A DNA stretch of 64,000 nt from Mallotus nudiflorus (lineage: Eukaryota > Streptophyta > Magnoliopsida > Malpighiales > Euphorbiaceae): assembly GCA_947683625.1 (NCBI GenBank), contig CANTUR010000039.1, forward strand, positions 3,782,001-3,846,000, read 5' to 3'. Each line of letters starts with the position of its first letter. The stretch's first letter is position 1. Made by a program: the position numbers and the translations under genes. Positions 36,064-48,298 of this stretch are shown here, one piece after another. The notes beneath the pieces were generated by a model. That model ran no database searches and was not told the DNA's origin. It was given only the letters and a program-made list of their open reading frames with translations.

Positions 36064-37600
36064 ATGAGTCCCAATGTCCAAGGTGATCAAAATCCAATTA
36101 TGAGGTTGGTGGTTGTAGCAAACAATTTTGAAATTAAACCCACCATGATCCAAATGATTTAAAATTTATAGTTCAATGGGTTGCCATATGAGGATCCAAT
36201 TGATCACATGACCTGATTTTTGGAGTATTACTCAATCTTCAAGATGAATGGAGTGTAGCCTGAAGCAATTTAGTTCATCCTCTTTCCATTTTCATTGATG
36301 GACAGAGCCAAGAGGTGGTTCATAAGCTTGCCACCTATATCCATAAACACTTGGCAAGAGCTTTACATAGCTTTCTTCAATAAGTACTTCCTACTAGCTA
36401 AAGCGTTGAGGATCATAAATGAAATTAACTCTTTTTATCAAAGGGAAGATGAGAGCTTTTATAAGTGTTAGGATAGATTCAAGGATCTTTAGAGATAGTG
36501 TCCACCATAGTTAATTCCTTCATGGAATTTGGTGCAATCTTTCTATAAAGGAGTCAATCCAATAGTTAGAGTGAATATAGATGCATCTGCTGGAGGAACA
36601 ATCATGTCAAAGACACCTGAAGATGCCTTGGAACTTTTTAAAAAAATGGCTAACACCCAAAGCCTTTAGTTTAATAAGAGGGTTATTCCAAAGAGAGAAG
36701 GATCAATTGAAGTTGATAGCTTGACAATACTAAATGCAAAACTGGATGCCTTATCTAAGATGGTGGATAAAATAAGTGCTAATGCAATTTCTAACTTATC
36801 TTTTTCTTTTGAACTGTGTCAGGGTGGGCATCCAACTATTAAGTGTTAATTGATGCAAAAAACTATCAATAGCGAATGTTAACTATATGAATAACTTTAA
36901 GAGACAACAAAATCAAGTACATGGAAACACCTACAATCCTAGTTGGAGAAATCATCCTAATTTCTCCTGGAGCAATAAAGGAAATAACTAGTTGAGGCTA
37001 CAAGCACCACCAGGATTTGGAAGGTAGAATGCACAACATCACCAACCTAATGTTTAGCATGAAAAAGGTTCATATTCAGGGACTTCTTTAGATAGCAAGA
37101 TGGAGAAGTTCATGGATGTGATGTCCAAAAAAATAAACTAATAAAATGAGGCTACAAAGAGGTTAGAGGGCATATTTGAGTAGTTGTACTAAGACACTCA
37201 GCTTATGTTCAAGAATCATTCTTCCTTTATCCATAATTTAGAAGTGCAAATGGGGCAACTGGCAAACTCTTTGTCAATGAGAAATCAAGGTTCATTGCCA
37301 AGCAACACTGAAAAGAATCCAAAAGAGTAGTTGAAGGCTATTACCTTAAGAAGTGGAACAGAAGTTCAGACCTCAACAGTAACTATGGAATATGAAAAAG
37401 AAAAGAAAAAGAAAGAGGAGAAATAATAAGAAGATGAGTGAGTTAAAGGTACAAGTGGAAAAGAAGCAAGAATATAAGGACAAAAATAAGGAGAAATCAA
37501 CACCACCACTAGTGAAGCCTTATAAACCTTTAGCACCATATCCTTAAAGGTTGAAGAAATAGGATCACAACCATCAATATGTAAAATTCTTAGAAAGGTT
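36064..37600 (+). pseudogene. Element H gag remnant (Athila type)
   Basis: Encodes NNFEIKPTMIQMI, FNGLPYEDPIDHM, LFPFSLMDRAKRWFISLPP, INTWQELYIAFFNKYF, NSFYQREDESFYKC and FYKGVNPIVRVNIDASAGG, the diagnostic block order of Athila Gag. At least eight stops interrupt it. The 3' part is Lys/Glu-rich low-complexity sequence. Confidence 0.85.
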
Positions 37601-37769
37601 TAAGACACTCCACATCAATATGCCTCTTATAGAATGTCTTTCTCAGATGCCAAAGTATTCCAAGTTTTTAAAGGAGCTAATTTCTAACAAAAATGAGTTA
37701 CAGAAGTTTGAGACAATCACACTCACAAAAGAGTGCAGTGCAATTATCTCTAATAAACTTCCTTTAAAA

Positions 37770-38336
37770 AGGAAGCATTAAGGAGTCTCACTATTCCATG
37801 TTCTGTTGGAAATTTAAATTCTCAAAGAATTTTATATGATTTAGGAGCTTCAATTAATCTTATGCCTTTGTCTGTTTATAGGAAATTAGGGCTAAGAGAA
37901 GCAAAACCCATAAACATTTGATTGTAACTTACAGATAAGATAGTGAAGGAACCAGAAGGCATAGTAGAAGATGTCCTAATAAGGGCTGGGAAATTTATTT
38001 TTCTAATTGATTTTGTAGTGGTTTCCTTTGAAGAGGATGAGGAGGTCCCATTAATACTTAGTATGCCTTTTCTTTACACTATAAGAGCAATAATTGATGT
38101 TTATGATGGAACTCTCATATTAAGAGTAGGGGATGAAAGTTGTAAATTTAATGTCTATCAAGGTATGAAATATCCCTATGATGAGGATTTTTGTAAGAAA
38201 ATTGATATTGTTAATGAATGTGTGAATGTAATCCAACAATGGAGGTCGGAAAAACTATGAAAATTGAGAATACTGAGAAATGTTTTCATGTACAATCCTC
38301 TCAAGATGAAATACACCTCAAATACCAACCCCACAT
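37770..38336 (+). pseudogene. Element H protease remnant
   Basis: The segment ILYDLGASINLMPLSVYRKL carries the DLGAS active-site block of Athila proteases, followed by an open stretch (37943-38260) with FLIDFVVVSFEEDEEVPLIL and PFLYTIRAIIDVYDGTL, where GRPFL-type motifs are expected. Stops occur before 37943. Element G interrupts the frame 76 bp after the last stop. Confidence 0.82.
38332..38336 (+). repeat. Left target-site duplication of element G
   Basis: CACAT immediately before the LTR; matched exactly by 53672-53676. Confidence 0.88.
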
Positions 38337-40154
38337 TGTCATACCTCAAATTTGACTATCCTTAAAAAGGCCTAATAATGAAACAAATCCCTGAGATAAC
38401 TAGAGTCTGTTCGTTTGTAACACCTCTGAAGTGTGTAACCTTAAAACACCTAATAGAACCTTCTAGTGTACAAAATTGATCACCGAGCCATTAAGTTATG
38501 CTCCGACATTGTGAAATATGAATTATAGGAACGATGATAGGTTTATTTTGAGAAAACTCCTCTCAGAATACTCAGCTTATCGGGTCATTGTGTATTTCAT
38601 CAAACTGAGACCCAACTTCATAAAAAAAATGGAAATCGATTTTGACAAAAAGAACTTTGAAAACATGTCCGAAAGGTTCTAAAATCTCTAGAAGTGGTTA
38701 TAGAATGGTCTAATACAATTTAAGTATCAATGCATATTGCTTAGAAGTACGTGTAAACACCCCTAGGTGTCATGTGCTAAAATTGAGGTCAAATTTGGCA
38801 AAACGGACTCTGAAAACATATTCAGAAGGCCCAAAAATCTTAGGAACCAACCTTAGAATAGCACGCATAGAACCCGAGAAGAGCGTGTAGAGCGTCAAAG
38901 TGACCGTGAAAATGCACATGTGCACGTATGGCCGCACGCCAAATGTGTGACCACACGCACACTGTGCGTGGCCATATGGAAAGATCCCTTTATACACCCG
39001 TGACCATTCCTACACCACCCCATTCTACACATTTTTTCTTATAAATTGACCCCTTTACACCCTATTTTGGAGGGGGCAGCAAGTGAAGATACACACACAC
39101 TCAAGAGTTAGTCTGATAGAAGGTGTGGGAAATCCTTCTCTGTATAGTTCTTACTCTCCCACAACCTTCCTTTAGGTTGTTAGATCCCTTTTCCACCAAA
39201 CCCAACCTCATCTTTGTCAAAGCACACTTCAAAGGTATACAATCTAGCATCATTTTGCTATCATTTTGAACCTCTCAACGAGGAAAGCTTGATAATCTCT
39301 CGAAGCGAAGCTTCAAAGCTCACACAAGTTTAGTCGAGTTTAAGGACTACACAATTATTTTAGCACGTTTATTTTATCGCATTGCATTTTATTTTACTGT
39401 CACCAACATTTGGGAATACTATTATGCTTATGTGATGAGACTGGCAATCTTGCATGCTACATGAATAATATATGCATTATTATCATCATCCTGCATCCTT
39501 TATTTTCAAAATCATGAAATCACATCATAAATATCAATAATGTGAAAAAGTTCATGTCCCGGAATAGAGTCATCATGCTCGGTCCAGTGATGACCTCATG
39601 CATCCTTTATATTATCATCATTCATCATTATAGCATAAATAATCACTACAAGTATGATCATCCTATCATCCATCGAATAAGCTGTGTAAATGATTGTGTT
39701 ATCCTTGCATATTAACCATATTAAATTTACTTTTCCGCAATCTTTTCCTTTTCATATGTATTTTATCAGGAAAGCGATGTAATAAAATTTTCAGCTATAT
39801 TATCCTATACTATATGATGTACTATGTGAATGCTATACAAACTGTTATTACCGAAACTAGGGTGTCGCGGTAGCTATACATTGAATATCATATAATAAGA
39901 AATAGTCAAAAAGTAGATGCAATCTCCTAAACTCAAAAATCTCTACTGGGGTCAATACTCGTTGATCCCTTTCTTTTCTCAATTTTCTAAAAATCGAGTG
40001 GTGACTCCACAAAATCAAAAGCATCTCGTCCCCCCATGACCAATCACTTGTCCCTTTCGGTAACATTGCCATGTCCCTTAGAAATGGAAATACCTGCACA
40101 AAACCACAATAACATAAAAATCCTTTTCCTCTAAAAAAAAAAAGGTAGCTTTTT
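38337..40154 (+). repeat. Element G 5' LTR
   Basis: Starts TGTCATACCTCAAATTTGAC. The end (GGTAGCTTTTT) is placed by alignment with the 3' LTR end GGTCATTTACA and the LTR S end GGTCGCTCACA, and by the PBS one base further on. Confidence 0.85.
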
Positions 40155-40155
40155 G

Positions 40156-40174
40156 TGGTGATTCCACTGGGGAC
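40156..40174 (+). promoter_or_regulatory. Element G primer binding site
   Basis: TGGTGATTCCACTGGGGAC matches the TGGCGACTCCGCTGGGGAC-type PBS of Tat/Ogre elements with three C-to-T-like changes. The tRNA is probably tRNA-Arg, by analogy with Ogre; not tested. Confidence 0.8.
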
Positions 40175-41514
40175 TTCTAAGTAAGAGGGATCAACTAAAA
40201 AATGACTATTTCTCATCATGCAATACTCGATCATATAGAGCCCCTTACCACTGCACTACACATCATACGTGCACCACTTGTCCTTAAAAGCCTCAATAAT
40301 ACTAAATGACATCGCCACCATGATTCCACTCGAGTCACGGGGTGATTAAGATACAATATTATCACCTTTAGTCTTTACTCATGCATTTGCCGGACTCATC
40401 CAACTAGAGTTTGTAACCTAAGTCTTTAAAAGGAGTGACTAAGTTATCAAAAGAATGCTAGACTCATTGACTGGAGTCTATAACCCTAGTCATATGGGGG
40501 CATTCTTGCTAAAGGAACCCTTAGCCTTTCACTTTGACTAAGCTCATGTAGATAAACTAGTAGCAACATCCACTAGGATTCCACCAAGCTATACATGCTA
40601 TCCTCGCCCTAATGCTGTCCGTTTGACCTGATACTCATAAATGATGTGGCCCTCTTAGTGTTTATCATCAAATGACATCGTAATGTTAGTTTTCATAGAA
40701 AATTTATGCTCAGGACCATGTGATTCTCATATACTTCATGTGAGCCTGAAGCATGAGAATGATGAGAATCATGTATCTCAACATGAATAGTCTATATGAA
40801 TTAACAAATAACGACGTCCCTCGATGATGGAACCTACGAGATGTCATCCATTTATCGTTATCAGATTAAATGAATGGGTTAGGAACCCAACTAGATTGTG
40901 GACCTTTATGGCGGTAAAATCAAACTATAAACTATGAAATGATACTTTCATGACTTATGGTAAAGATATTGAATATCGATGTAAGGGCAAGAACTTAGAT
41001 TCCCTTTAATTAACCTTGGTCCTATGCATATGGGCCCATATAGGCTCTGGACATCATTTAAAGCCCAAAAATTGACCCTCACATTGACATCATGTGATTA
41101 CCTCAAGCACATTTTAGTAACATTCGTCAATTTACCATTTGGGTTTGACCAATATAAATCGAAATAACCTAGTTTTGAGAGCGAAATCATAGTCCCCTGA
41201 TGACTATAGGTTCAAAACCCACTTAGGAAAGAGACTGAATAACCTCGTAGAGAAATAAGGTTGGAAGCAAGAGCTTACTTTTGATTGGTTTGTTCATTAT
41301 ATAGGAAAACTAACATGCTTTAATCATGCATACATCACATATATGTAGATAGCACATATTAACCACTATTTCTTGTAGGAATAATCATTTTCCTATAATA
41401 GGATTTTTGCAACCACTTCATACATACATGCTTACCCTTTTCTTTTGTAGGCACACTTCATGCATCATTTATTTAGCTAACCCTAATAAATGCACATGAA
41501 TACTACATTCAAGC
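40175..41514 (+). other. Element G leader
   Basis: 1.3 kb between PBS and gag. Ogre elements carry an extra ORF1 here. I find no long open frame or recognisable domain on either strand, so an ORF1 is either absent or decayed. Confidence 0.6.
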
Positions 41515-42830
41515 ATGAATGACCAAGAAGATACCTCTTGTCAGTAATTTGAAGACAAGATAAAAGAGGGAATCCAAAAGTTGCTCATTGATGGCACCAT
41601 AGCTGAATTCTCTAAGCCCAAATCAAAGCCAAATGTGCCTGAGATAGGAATAGCACACCACTAAATGAAGCATCTACATCTTTTCACCTGAGGGTAGATA
41701 AGGCAAAGGGAATTCCCCATACTCCAGTTTAAGCTAATGATGATAATAACTACTACTAAGATCTCAGGAATGCACCAAAAGCTGCAAAAATTATTGACAT
41801 GACTAAGCTTGAATTAATAGGGGAGGTCAAACTATTAGCCAACAGGATGGCTCAGTTGGAATTCACCTTCAAAGACAAGGGAACTCATAGCTCCAAAAGC
41901 TTCATCGACCTAGCACTGTTCAAAGATGAGCTGCTTTAAAATGATTTTAAGCTACCAAACTTTGCTAAGTTTGATAGAACAAAAGATACGAGAGTCCATC
42001 TAAGGCAATATGCTACCTTCATGGTTGTCATAAAGCTTACAGAATCACAGATTTTTTTATTCTTCTTCACATCACTAAAGGAAGGACCAAGGGCATGGTT
42101 CTTTGACCTTGAAGATGAAATAAAAAATGATTGGTTACTGCTAACTTAGAAGTTTATCAAGCAGTATGAATACAACACTCAGTTAGACATCACTCAAAGG
42201 GACCTTGAGACCATAAGGCAGAAACCCAGTGAAGCTTTCTCTGATTCTGTCACCAGATGGCAGGGAAAGGCAATCAAGATGAGAAACCGTCCTCCTGAGG
42301 ATGAACAAATAGAGCTGATAATCAAAAGGGCACTACCTTGCTTCAAAAAATAGATGATCTTTGCTCATTATCCTAATTTTAGAGCTCTTCATTAAGTTGG
42401 GATCAAAATTGAGGATGAGGAACCTCAGTAAGCCAAAAACACTTTTCGTAACAATACCCAACCAAACACCCAAAACACCTTTACCCGAGCTACAAAAATA
42501 AACATGATCCAACCCAACACCTACAACTCACCATCTATCAATACCATTAGACCACCAAGAAAATTCTCAAACTTTAACCTCCCACTATCCAAAGTATTCC
42601 AAAGGCTTTAACAAAAGAATCTTTTACAACCATAAGAGCTTAGGCCTCTTCCAAACCCACTACCACCTTAAATTAACCAAAACTTATTTTTCCATTTACG
42701 CCAAATGCCTGGCCACACCATTGATACATGCAAAACTCTAAAAAATGCAATCTAAGACCTTATTGACTCTTAAAAAATTGATGACCTAGAAAAATGACCT
42801 AGTATCAAGACTATTCCTCTCTCAAACTAT
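41515..42830 (+). pseudogene. Element G gag remnant
   Basis: From ATG at 41515, but frames change. Recognisable Retrotrans_gag blocks: LRQYATFMVVIKLTESQIF, FTSLKEGPRAWFFDLEDEI, FIKQYEYNTQLDITQRDLE, QKPSEAFSDSVTRWQGKA, MRNRPPEDEQIELIIKRALP, then GIKIEDEE and a worn C..H..GH...C zinc-knuckle region near 42700. This block order is typical of Tat Gag. Several stops and frameshifts. Confidence 0.83.
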
Positions 42831-43169
42831 TAAAACATGTCTCCACCAACCATCAGCTTGATCTCCTCCATTCTACCAGAAGAACTTGTTGAAAAATCAA
42901 TCTAAGCCATATAAGAAACCCGAGATAAGCCTTCAGAAGACAAACCCTCAAAACCCATTCTTGAGCCTCATGATTCTAGTGAAGATGAGCAATGCCCTTC
43001 TACCTTTGAATACATTTTAATGCCTCAAAAGTTCCTTCCCTACTTAATGATGGAAAAAAGAGCCAGGGACATAACTCTTCCCATGAACAGTGAAGTGATT
43101 GATTGCCCTTACTCATAAGAAGCAGACATAGAAAAAAATTTTAGCAGTAACCATGAAGTATAGGATCTA

Positions 43170-43856
43170 TTGGGCCAGCCATCTAGGAAGTTTGACTACA
43201 AAGTCAAGTACACAGCACCTCTTGCTACCCATACACTCTTAGAAGATATAGTACCCTTAGGATGGGGAGAGGAATTTGACAACAAAGATGGGATGGTCAA
43301 TGCTATTCAGCTTCAGAACCTACAAATCATGGGGATAGACATATGGTATGACTCTAATGATCTTGTAATCATTATCTGGGACCAAAATAGTAGTATCAAT
43401 GATACCCTCAAGGAGAAGCACTTAATAGACATGATCATCAAGTCTAACATCTATGAGCTGATGAAAAACTTAGAGATAGAATTTGAGAGTGAACCTATCA
43501 ATCATGCCCAAGCTGTTGCCATCCTCGAATCAAGCATCGATGACATCCTATTCGAAGACATTGTTGATGATAATCTCTGTACTTTTTCTTTATTTGAAAA
43601 TGATGATGTAATAAACTCTAAAGTTAATGCAATGAAATTATATTTTGATTACTCGTTTGATGTCTTTCCTAATGGTAGTGTGCATTGCATTGATAAAAAT
43701 AATAGCATATTTGACATTCATTCCATATGCAATGACTCATTTAACATTGGTATGAAATCTAAACCACACATTCTGTATATTTTGAAAGATGTTACCCTTA
43801 AAGAGAGGAGAGAAATTGAAAAAATATTAATAAAATATTCAAAAGTATTTGCCTAG
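43170..43856 (+). pseudogene. Element G pol N-terminal segment (longest open frame in the window)
   Basis: 228 open codons. The first two thirds show no protease motif (no D[ST]GS/DNGSS) and I cannot assign them; their place between Gag and RT is where protease should be. The last about 60 residues (ILKDVTLKERREIEKILIKY, SKVFA) lead, after a TAG in place of Trp, into TYNDMPGID, the start of the RT module of Tat elements. It is acidic and AT-rich, probably a surviving stretch of linker rather than an independent gene. Confidence 0.6.
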
Positions 43857-44535
43857 ACATACAATGATATGCCTGGTATTGATAGAGACATTGCTCAACA
43901 CTTCATTCTGACCAAAGAAGGGTGTAAACCAATAAAGCAAAAACTGAGAAGACTCATACCAAAATGGGTCCAAATAGTGAAAGAGGACATCGAGAAATAG
44001 ATTAAAGAAAAATTCTTAGAGGTGGTGTACTATCCAAAATGGTTAGCAAATGTGGTACCAGTACTAAAGAAAGACGACAAGGTTAGAATTTGCATTGACT
44101 ATAGAGATTTGAATAAGGTCTGCCCAAAGAATGGTACTCCTTCATGGATGGATTCTCTGGGTACAATCAAATCCTAATGGCCATTATCAATAAAGCAAAG
44201 ACAACTTTCATAATAAATTAGGGGGGGGGGTACTTACTACTATAGAGTAATGCCTTTTGGACTAAAAAATGCAAGGGCAACCTACCAAAGAATGGCGACT
44301 GCAATGTTCCATGACATGATACATAAAGAAGTGGAGGTCTACGTCGATGACATGATGGTCAAATCAAGAATCAGGGAAGAACACTCCTCTGATCTTAAAA
44401 AGTTCCTTAAAAGGGTTAAAAATTACAATCTCAGGCTAAATCCGAAGAAATGCATATTCAGGGTTACTTTAGGAAAGATGCTAGGGTATGTTATTAGTTA
44501 GAACGGGATTGAAATGGATCTAGACAATGCAAAAT
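43857..44535 (+). pseudogene. Element G reverse transcriptase remnant
   Basis: Blocks in order: NDMPGIDRDIAQHFIL, KQKLRRLIPKW, WLANVVPVLKKDDKVRICID, YRDLNKVCPKN, then a deletion of about 25 residues, FMDGFSGYNQI in another frame, a G10 homopolymer at 44221-44230 causing a frameshift, then an open stretch MPFGLKNARATYQRMATAMF with EVYVDDMMVKSR. The YVDD catalytic motif (from 44340) is intact. Confidence 0.87.
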
Positions 44536-45130
44536 CCATCAGAGAGATGCCAGTGCCAAAAATAGAGAAAGAAATCAGAGGGTTTCTAGGGAAACTATAA
44601 TTCATTAACAAGATTCATCGCTAAGCTAACAACAGTATGTGAATCGATCTTCAAGCTACTCAGAAAAAATCAGCCGGTTGAATGGAACGACCAGTGTTAG
44701 GTAGCATTTAACAAGATCTGAAGCTACCTAGCTAACCCACTAGTCCTAAGACCACTAAAACTAGGGATACCTCTAATCTTGTATCTAGCCACTGAAGGGA
44801 ATGCAATCAGTGCAATGTTAGCCCAAGAGGGAGAAATAAAAGCAGAGTAGGCAGTCTACTACTTCAGCAAGAAGATGCTACCATATAAGGAGAAGTACAG
44901 CCAAGTCAAACAGATATGCCTGGCAATGGTATAGGCAATGAAGAAACTCAAACACTACTTTCAATGCTACAAGATCTAGGCTATGTCTAAAATGGACCCA
45001 ATGAAGTACCTCTACGAAGCTCCCTTTCTAGTGGGGAAACTAGCCAAGTGGCTCATACTACTAACAGAATTTGACGTGCAATATCTAACTAAAAAGGTAG
45101 TAAAAGGGAGAGTAGTGGCTAAATTTCTAG
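44536..45130 (+). pseudogene. Element G RNase H (gypsy type) remnant
   Basis: EIRGFLGK, FNKI..., then, with frameshifts, LGIPLILYLAT-like, AVYYFSKKMLPYKEKY, KLKHYFQCYK and MDPMKYLYEAPFLVGKLAKW, LLTEFDVQYLTKKVVKG. This is the canonical gypsy RNase H followed by the connection to the second RNase H. Confidence 0.78.
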
Positions 45131-45189
45131 CTCTTAACCCCATTCCAAACTTAGAAGAAATCCAACTGGACTTCCTAGACAACCTCAAC

Positions 45190-45590
45190 TTAGCCATTGA
45201 AATCCAAGGATGTCATATGTACTTTGACAGAGTAGTTAATCAGTTTGGCAGAGGAGTCAGTGTAATACTACAATCTCCAGAAGGTGAAGTAGTACCAATT
45301 GCTAAAAAGCTCGAGTTCAGAATCATAAATAATGAACCAGAATACGAGGCATGCATACTTGGAATAGAAGCATTAATAATCATAGAAGTCAAAATCTTTG
45401 AAGATTCCATGCTAGTAATCAATTATGCTACAGACGAGTGGGAACTGAAATAATAGCACTTAAAGCCTTATTTGGACCACTTAAGGCCACTCACCATGTC
45501 CTTCTAAAAATGTAGATTCATTAATCTCCCCAAGAACTACAATCAGATGGCAGATGCACTTGCTTCCTTAGTATCAGTATAGGAAGGACA
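45190..45590 (+). pseudogene. Element G second (archaeal-type) RNase H remnant
   Basis: Reads IQGCHMYFDRVVNQFGRGVS, AKKLEFRIINNEPEYEACI, EDSMLVINYATDEWELK and, past a stop, NQMADALASL. The D..E..D..D positions of aRNase H are mostly visible (YFDR, EYEA, EDS, MADAL). A duplicated RNase H of this type is a known acquisition of the Tat lineage. Confidence 0.82.
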
Positions 45591-45779
45591 ATCCAAAATG
45601 CCTATGAAGCCTCTAATTCTACTCAAATCAGGACAATCTTGCTATATAAACTATAGAGTAGCAAAGATAAAAGCAGCTAAAAAGCCTTGGTTCTATGACA
45701 TCCAGAGATATCTGAAGCAATGAGCCTATCCTGATTAAGTAGATGAAAAAGACAAATTAGTCATTCGATGACTAGCATC

Positions 45780-46912
45780 AAAATTCACATCTCACAAAGA
45801 TGTATTATACAGAAGAACCTCAGATGGTTTATAACTCCAATGTCTAAATGAAACTAAAGTTGTAAGAGCAATAGAAGAAGTACACAAAGGTGTTTATGGT
45901 CCACATATGAATGGAGCAATCCTGTCTAAAAAGATAATCAGACAAGGGTTCTTCTGGATGAAAATGATGGAAGATTGCATCAAATTTGTAAGGAGATGCC
46001 ATAAGTGTCAGATCCACAAGAATGTCAGCCACCTTCCCCTAATAAAACTACACTAAATCTCCTCTCCATGGCCCTTCTCAACATTAGGACTAGACATAAT
46101 TAGGGAAATCCACCCGACGGCCTCAAATGGACACAGGTTCATCATAGTAGTAGTGAACTACTTTACAAAATGGGTTGAAGCATAATCATTCGCAAAGATA
46201 GGAGCTAAGCAAGTGGTGTCCAATGCTAAGGGGAAGTTAGAGAACCTGTTATATCGATATAGAATCCCCTATCACATCATCTCTGACAACGGTGTCCAAT
46301 GCTAAGGGGAAGTTAGAGAACTACTAAGGAGTTATAATGTGGAACATCACAAATCTTCTCCTTACTGACCATAAGCAAATGGGGTCGTCGAAGCTGTAAA
46401 TAAGAACATCAAAAAGATCTTATCAAAGATGACTTAAACTTACCGAGACTAGGCAAATAGCTTGCCACATGCCTCATAGGGGTACCGAATAATAGTTAAA
46501 ACTTTAACAGGAGCAACTCCTTTCTCATTAGTGTATGGATCAGAAGTAGTCCTTCCATTTGAAATAGAGATCAAGTCTCTTAGGGTAGTAATCGAATATG
46601 AATTGCTAGAAGTATAGTAGGCTCAACAGAGGCACGACAATCTCACTCTCTTAGACAGCCAAAGGCTTAAGGCTCTATACCACATATAGTTGTATCAAGC
46701 TTGACTAGCCAAGACCTTTAACAGAAGAGTAAAATACAAGAGTGTGAAAGCAAGAGACTGGATGCTAAAGCAAATAAGACAGAACATTTCTAAAAGGCCT
46801 ATACTTGGTCAAACATGTCCTATAAAAAGGAGTAGTCAAGCTGATGGATTCTAAAGGTAATGAATTCTCTGAACCTGTCAACATAGACTACCTGAAGAAG
46901 TACTACGTCTAA
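45780..46912 (+). pseudogene. Element G integrase remnant
   Basis: Zinc-binding region (EEVHKGVYGPHMNGA, CIKFVRRCHKCQIHKN), core with GLDIIREIHP (first Asp), HIISDNG (second Asp) and ANGVVEAVNKNIKKIL (Glu), so all three D-D-E residues are present. It ends in the NIDYLKKYYV tail at a TAA (46910-46912). Stops are numerous. A 31-bp templated duplication disrupts the core. Confidence 0.85.
46215..46321 (+). repeat. 31-bp dispersed duplication in integrase
   Basis: GGTGTCCAATGCTAAGGGGAAGTTAGAGAAC occupies 46215-46245 and 46291-46321 without mismatch, 76 bp apart. The second copy sits in frame with the expected protein (after DNG), while the first replaces expected sequence in a different frame. 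Confidence 0.93.
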
Positions 46913-48297
46913 GGCACACACAAAAATCATCCCGTTGAGTTAAAACCCTAAAAATGGCAGCTCAAGCAAAAATTTAGGAAAAAAAGAAAATACTTAATTA
47001 GAAAACCTGAGAAGGCTAGTTAAGGACAGGGGTAACCTCAAGTTCAAAATTTGTATGAATGCACCTGTGCTTTTCTTAAATGATTACAGTGAAATGAGAA
47101 TGATTGCCAATTTATGCAAAATGACTTCAAAAAGTACAACATATTTTATCATCATGAATTGCATCAAGCATGCTCTACATCTTCTTTCATTATATGACCA
47201 TGGTTTTTACTCATTGAGATTAAGCACTATCGTATAGCAAAAAAAAAAAAGCCCAGCTAGGTGTGAAAAGCTCCAAAAGGAGACACTTTAGGCAAAAAAG
47301 GGAAGAAAAAGAAAACCTAGTTAAGTGCGAAAAGCTCCAAAAGGAGATGCCTTAGGAAAAAAAGGAAAAAAAGGCAGATGATAGTAATGGCAAATATCAT
47401 CATCAATGATACACAGCTGGAAGCAAATACAGTCATCATCATACAAACATCATATAACATGCGGGATAAATGCCCAGATACAACACCCTGAGTCCATAAC
47501 CTTGGGAAAATGACATAACAAAGCAAACCACAGACCAAAAAGTCCTACACCTAGGTCCTAAAATAACTACATCAATTGTGGCTACCATTAAAAGCAAGCA
47601 ATGATCCTGCTCAAGCATCCCCCTTATCTGATCCTGACTCATCATCATTCATTGCAAAGGATGATAGTCGTGACTCTAGCTCATTGATGTGGTCATGACC
47701 ACTTCCATTCACAAATAGCAAGATGGTGCTCAACCTGCATTACACATTGCATATCATACACTCATACATAAAACATGTGCATAAAATAAACAGGTACAAT
47801 AAAGAAGGCATACCCTTTGAGTGGTAGCAAACTCCAAAAAGCACTGTTGCGTACTCATAGTAATAGTATACCAGTATTGGCCAGAGGAGACATAAATCTA
47901 TAAAAGCAAGCAAATAGGTCAACCACCACTCACTAAATAAATGAAATACATGTAAGAATAAGAGAAGAACAGAGCATGGGTAGCATCAACAGGAGCAACA
48001 CCCAACTGAGGAAAGCCAGGTCTAGGCAAATTAAAGCTCACTGCTCTACCAAGGATATCCATCCTAAGCAAAGACAAAGATGGTTGAACCATCAAATTCC
48101 TAAGGATAATGCTACTAGAAGCCACACCACTAGCATTAGTAGTTGCCTTAGTGCGAAGTGTGCCCTCATTATCCTCAAAGTAGGATTAAGATCTCCTTTA
48201 GCATTGCTGCAGATAAGCTCTCATAACTCATATCAATTACAGTTTATTACTAATAAAGTTTGCTACATGCTTGCACTAAAATAGGAATAAAAGCTTA
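46913..48297. other. Element G post-integrase region; possible exon 5 of the antisense gene
   Basis: Contains a 64-bp duplicated unit around GAAAAGCTCCAAAAGGAGA (47265 and 47329). An open minus-strand stretch at about 47919-48125 (LGRAVSFNLPRPGFPQLGVA) could belong to a last exon of the antisense gene, but I could not place its splice sites. Confidence 0.5.
47255..47382 (+). repeat. 64-bp tandem duplication (AGCTCCAAAAGGAG unit)
   Basis: AGCTAGGTGTGAAAAGCTCC and AGTTAAGTGCGAAAAGCTCC lie 64 bp apart, with similar downstream sequence. Similar G/A-rich units follow integrase in other Tat elements. Confidence 0.8.
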
Positions 48298-48298
48298 C

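Noticed and set aside
39857..40234. 125-codon minus-strand open frame across the G 5' LTR end
   Set aside because: It spans the LTR/PBS boundary with no domain; chance open frame. The corresponding 3' LTR region does not keep it.
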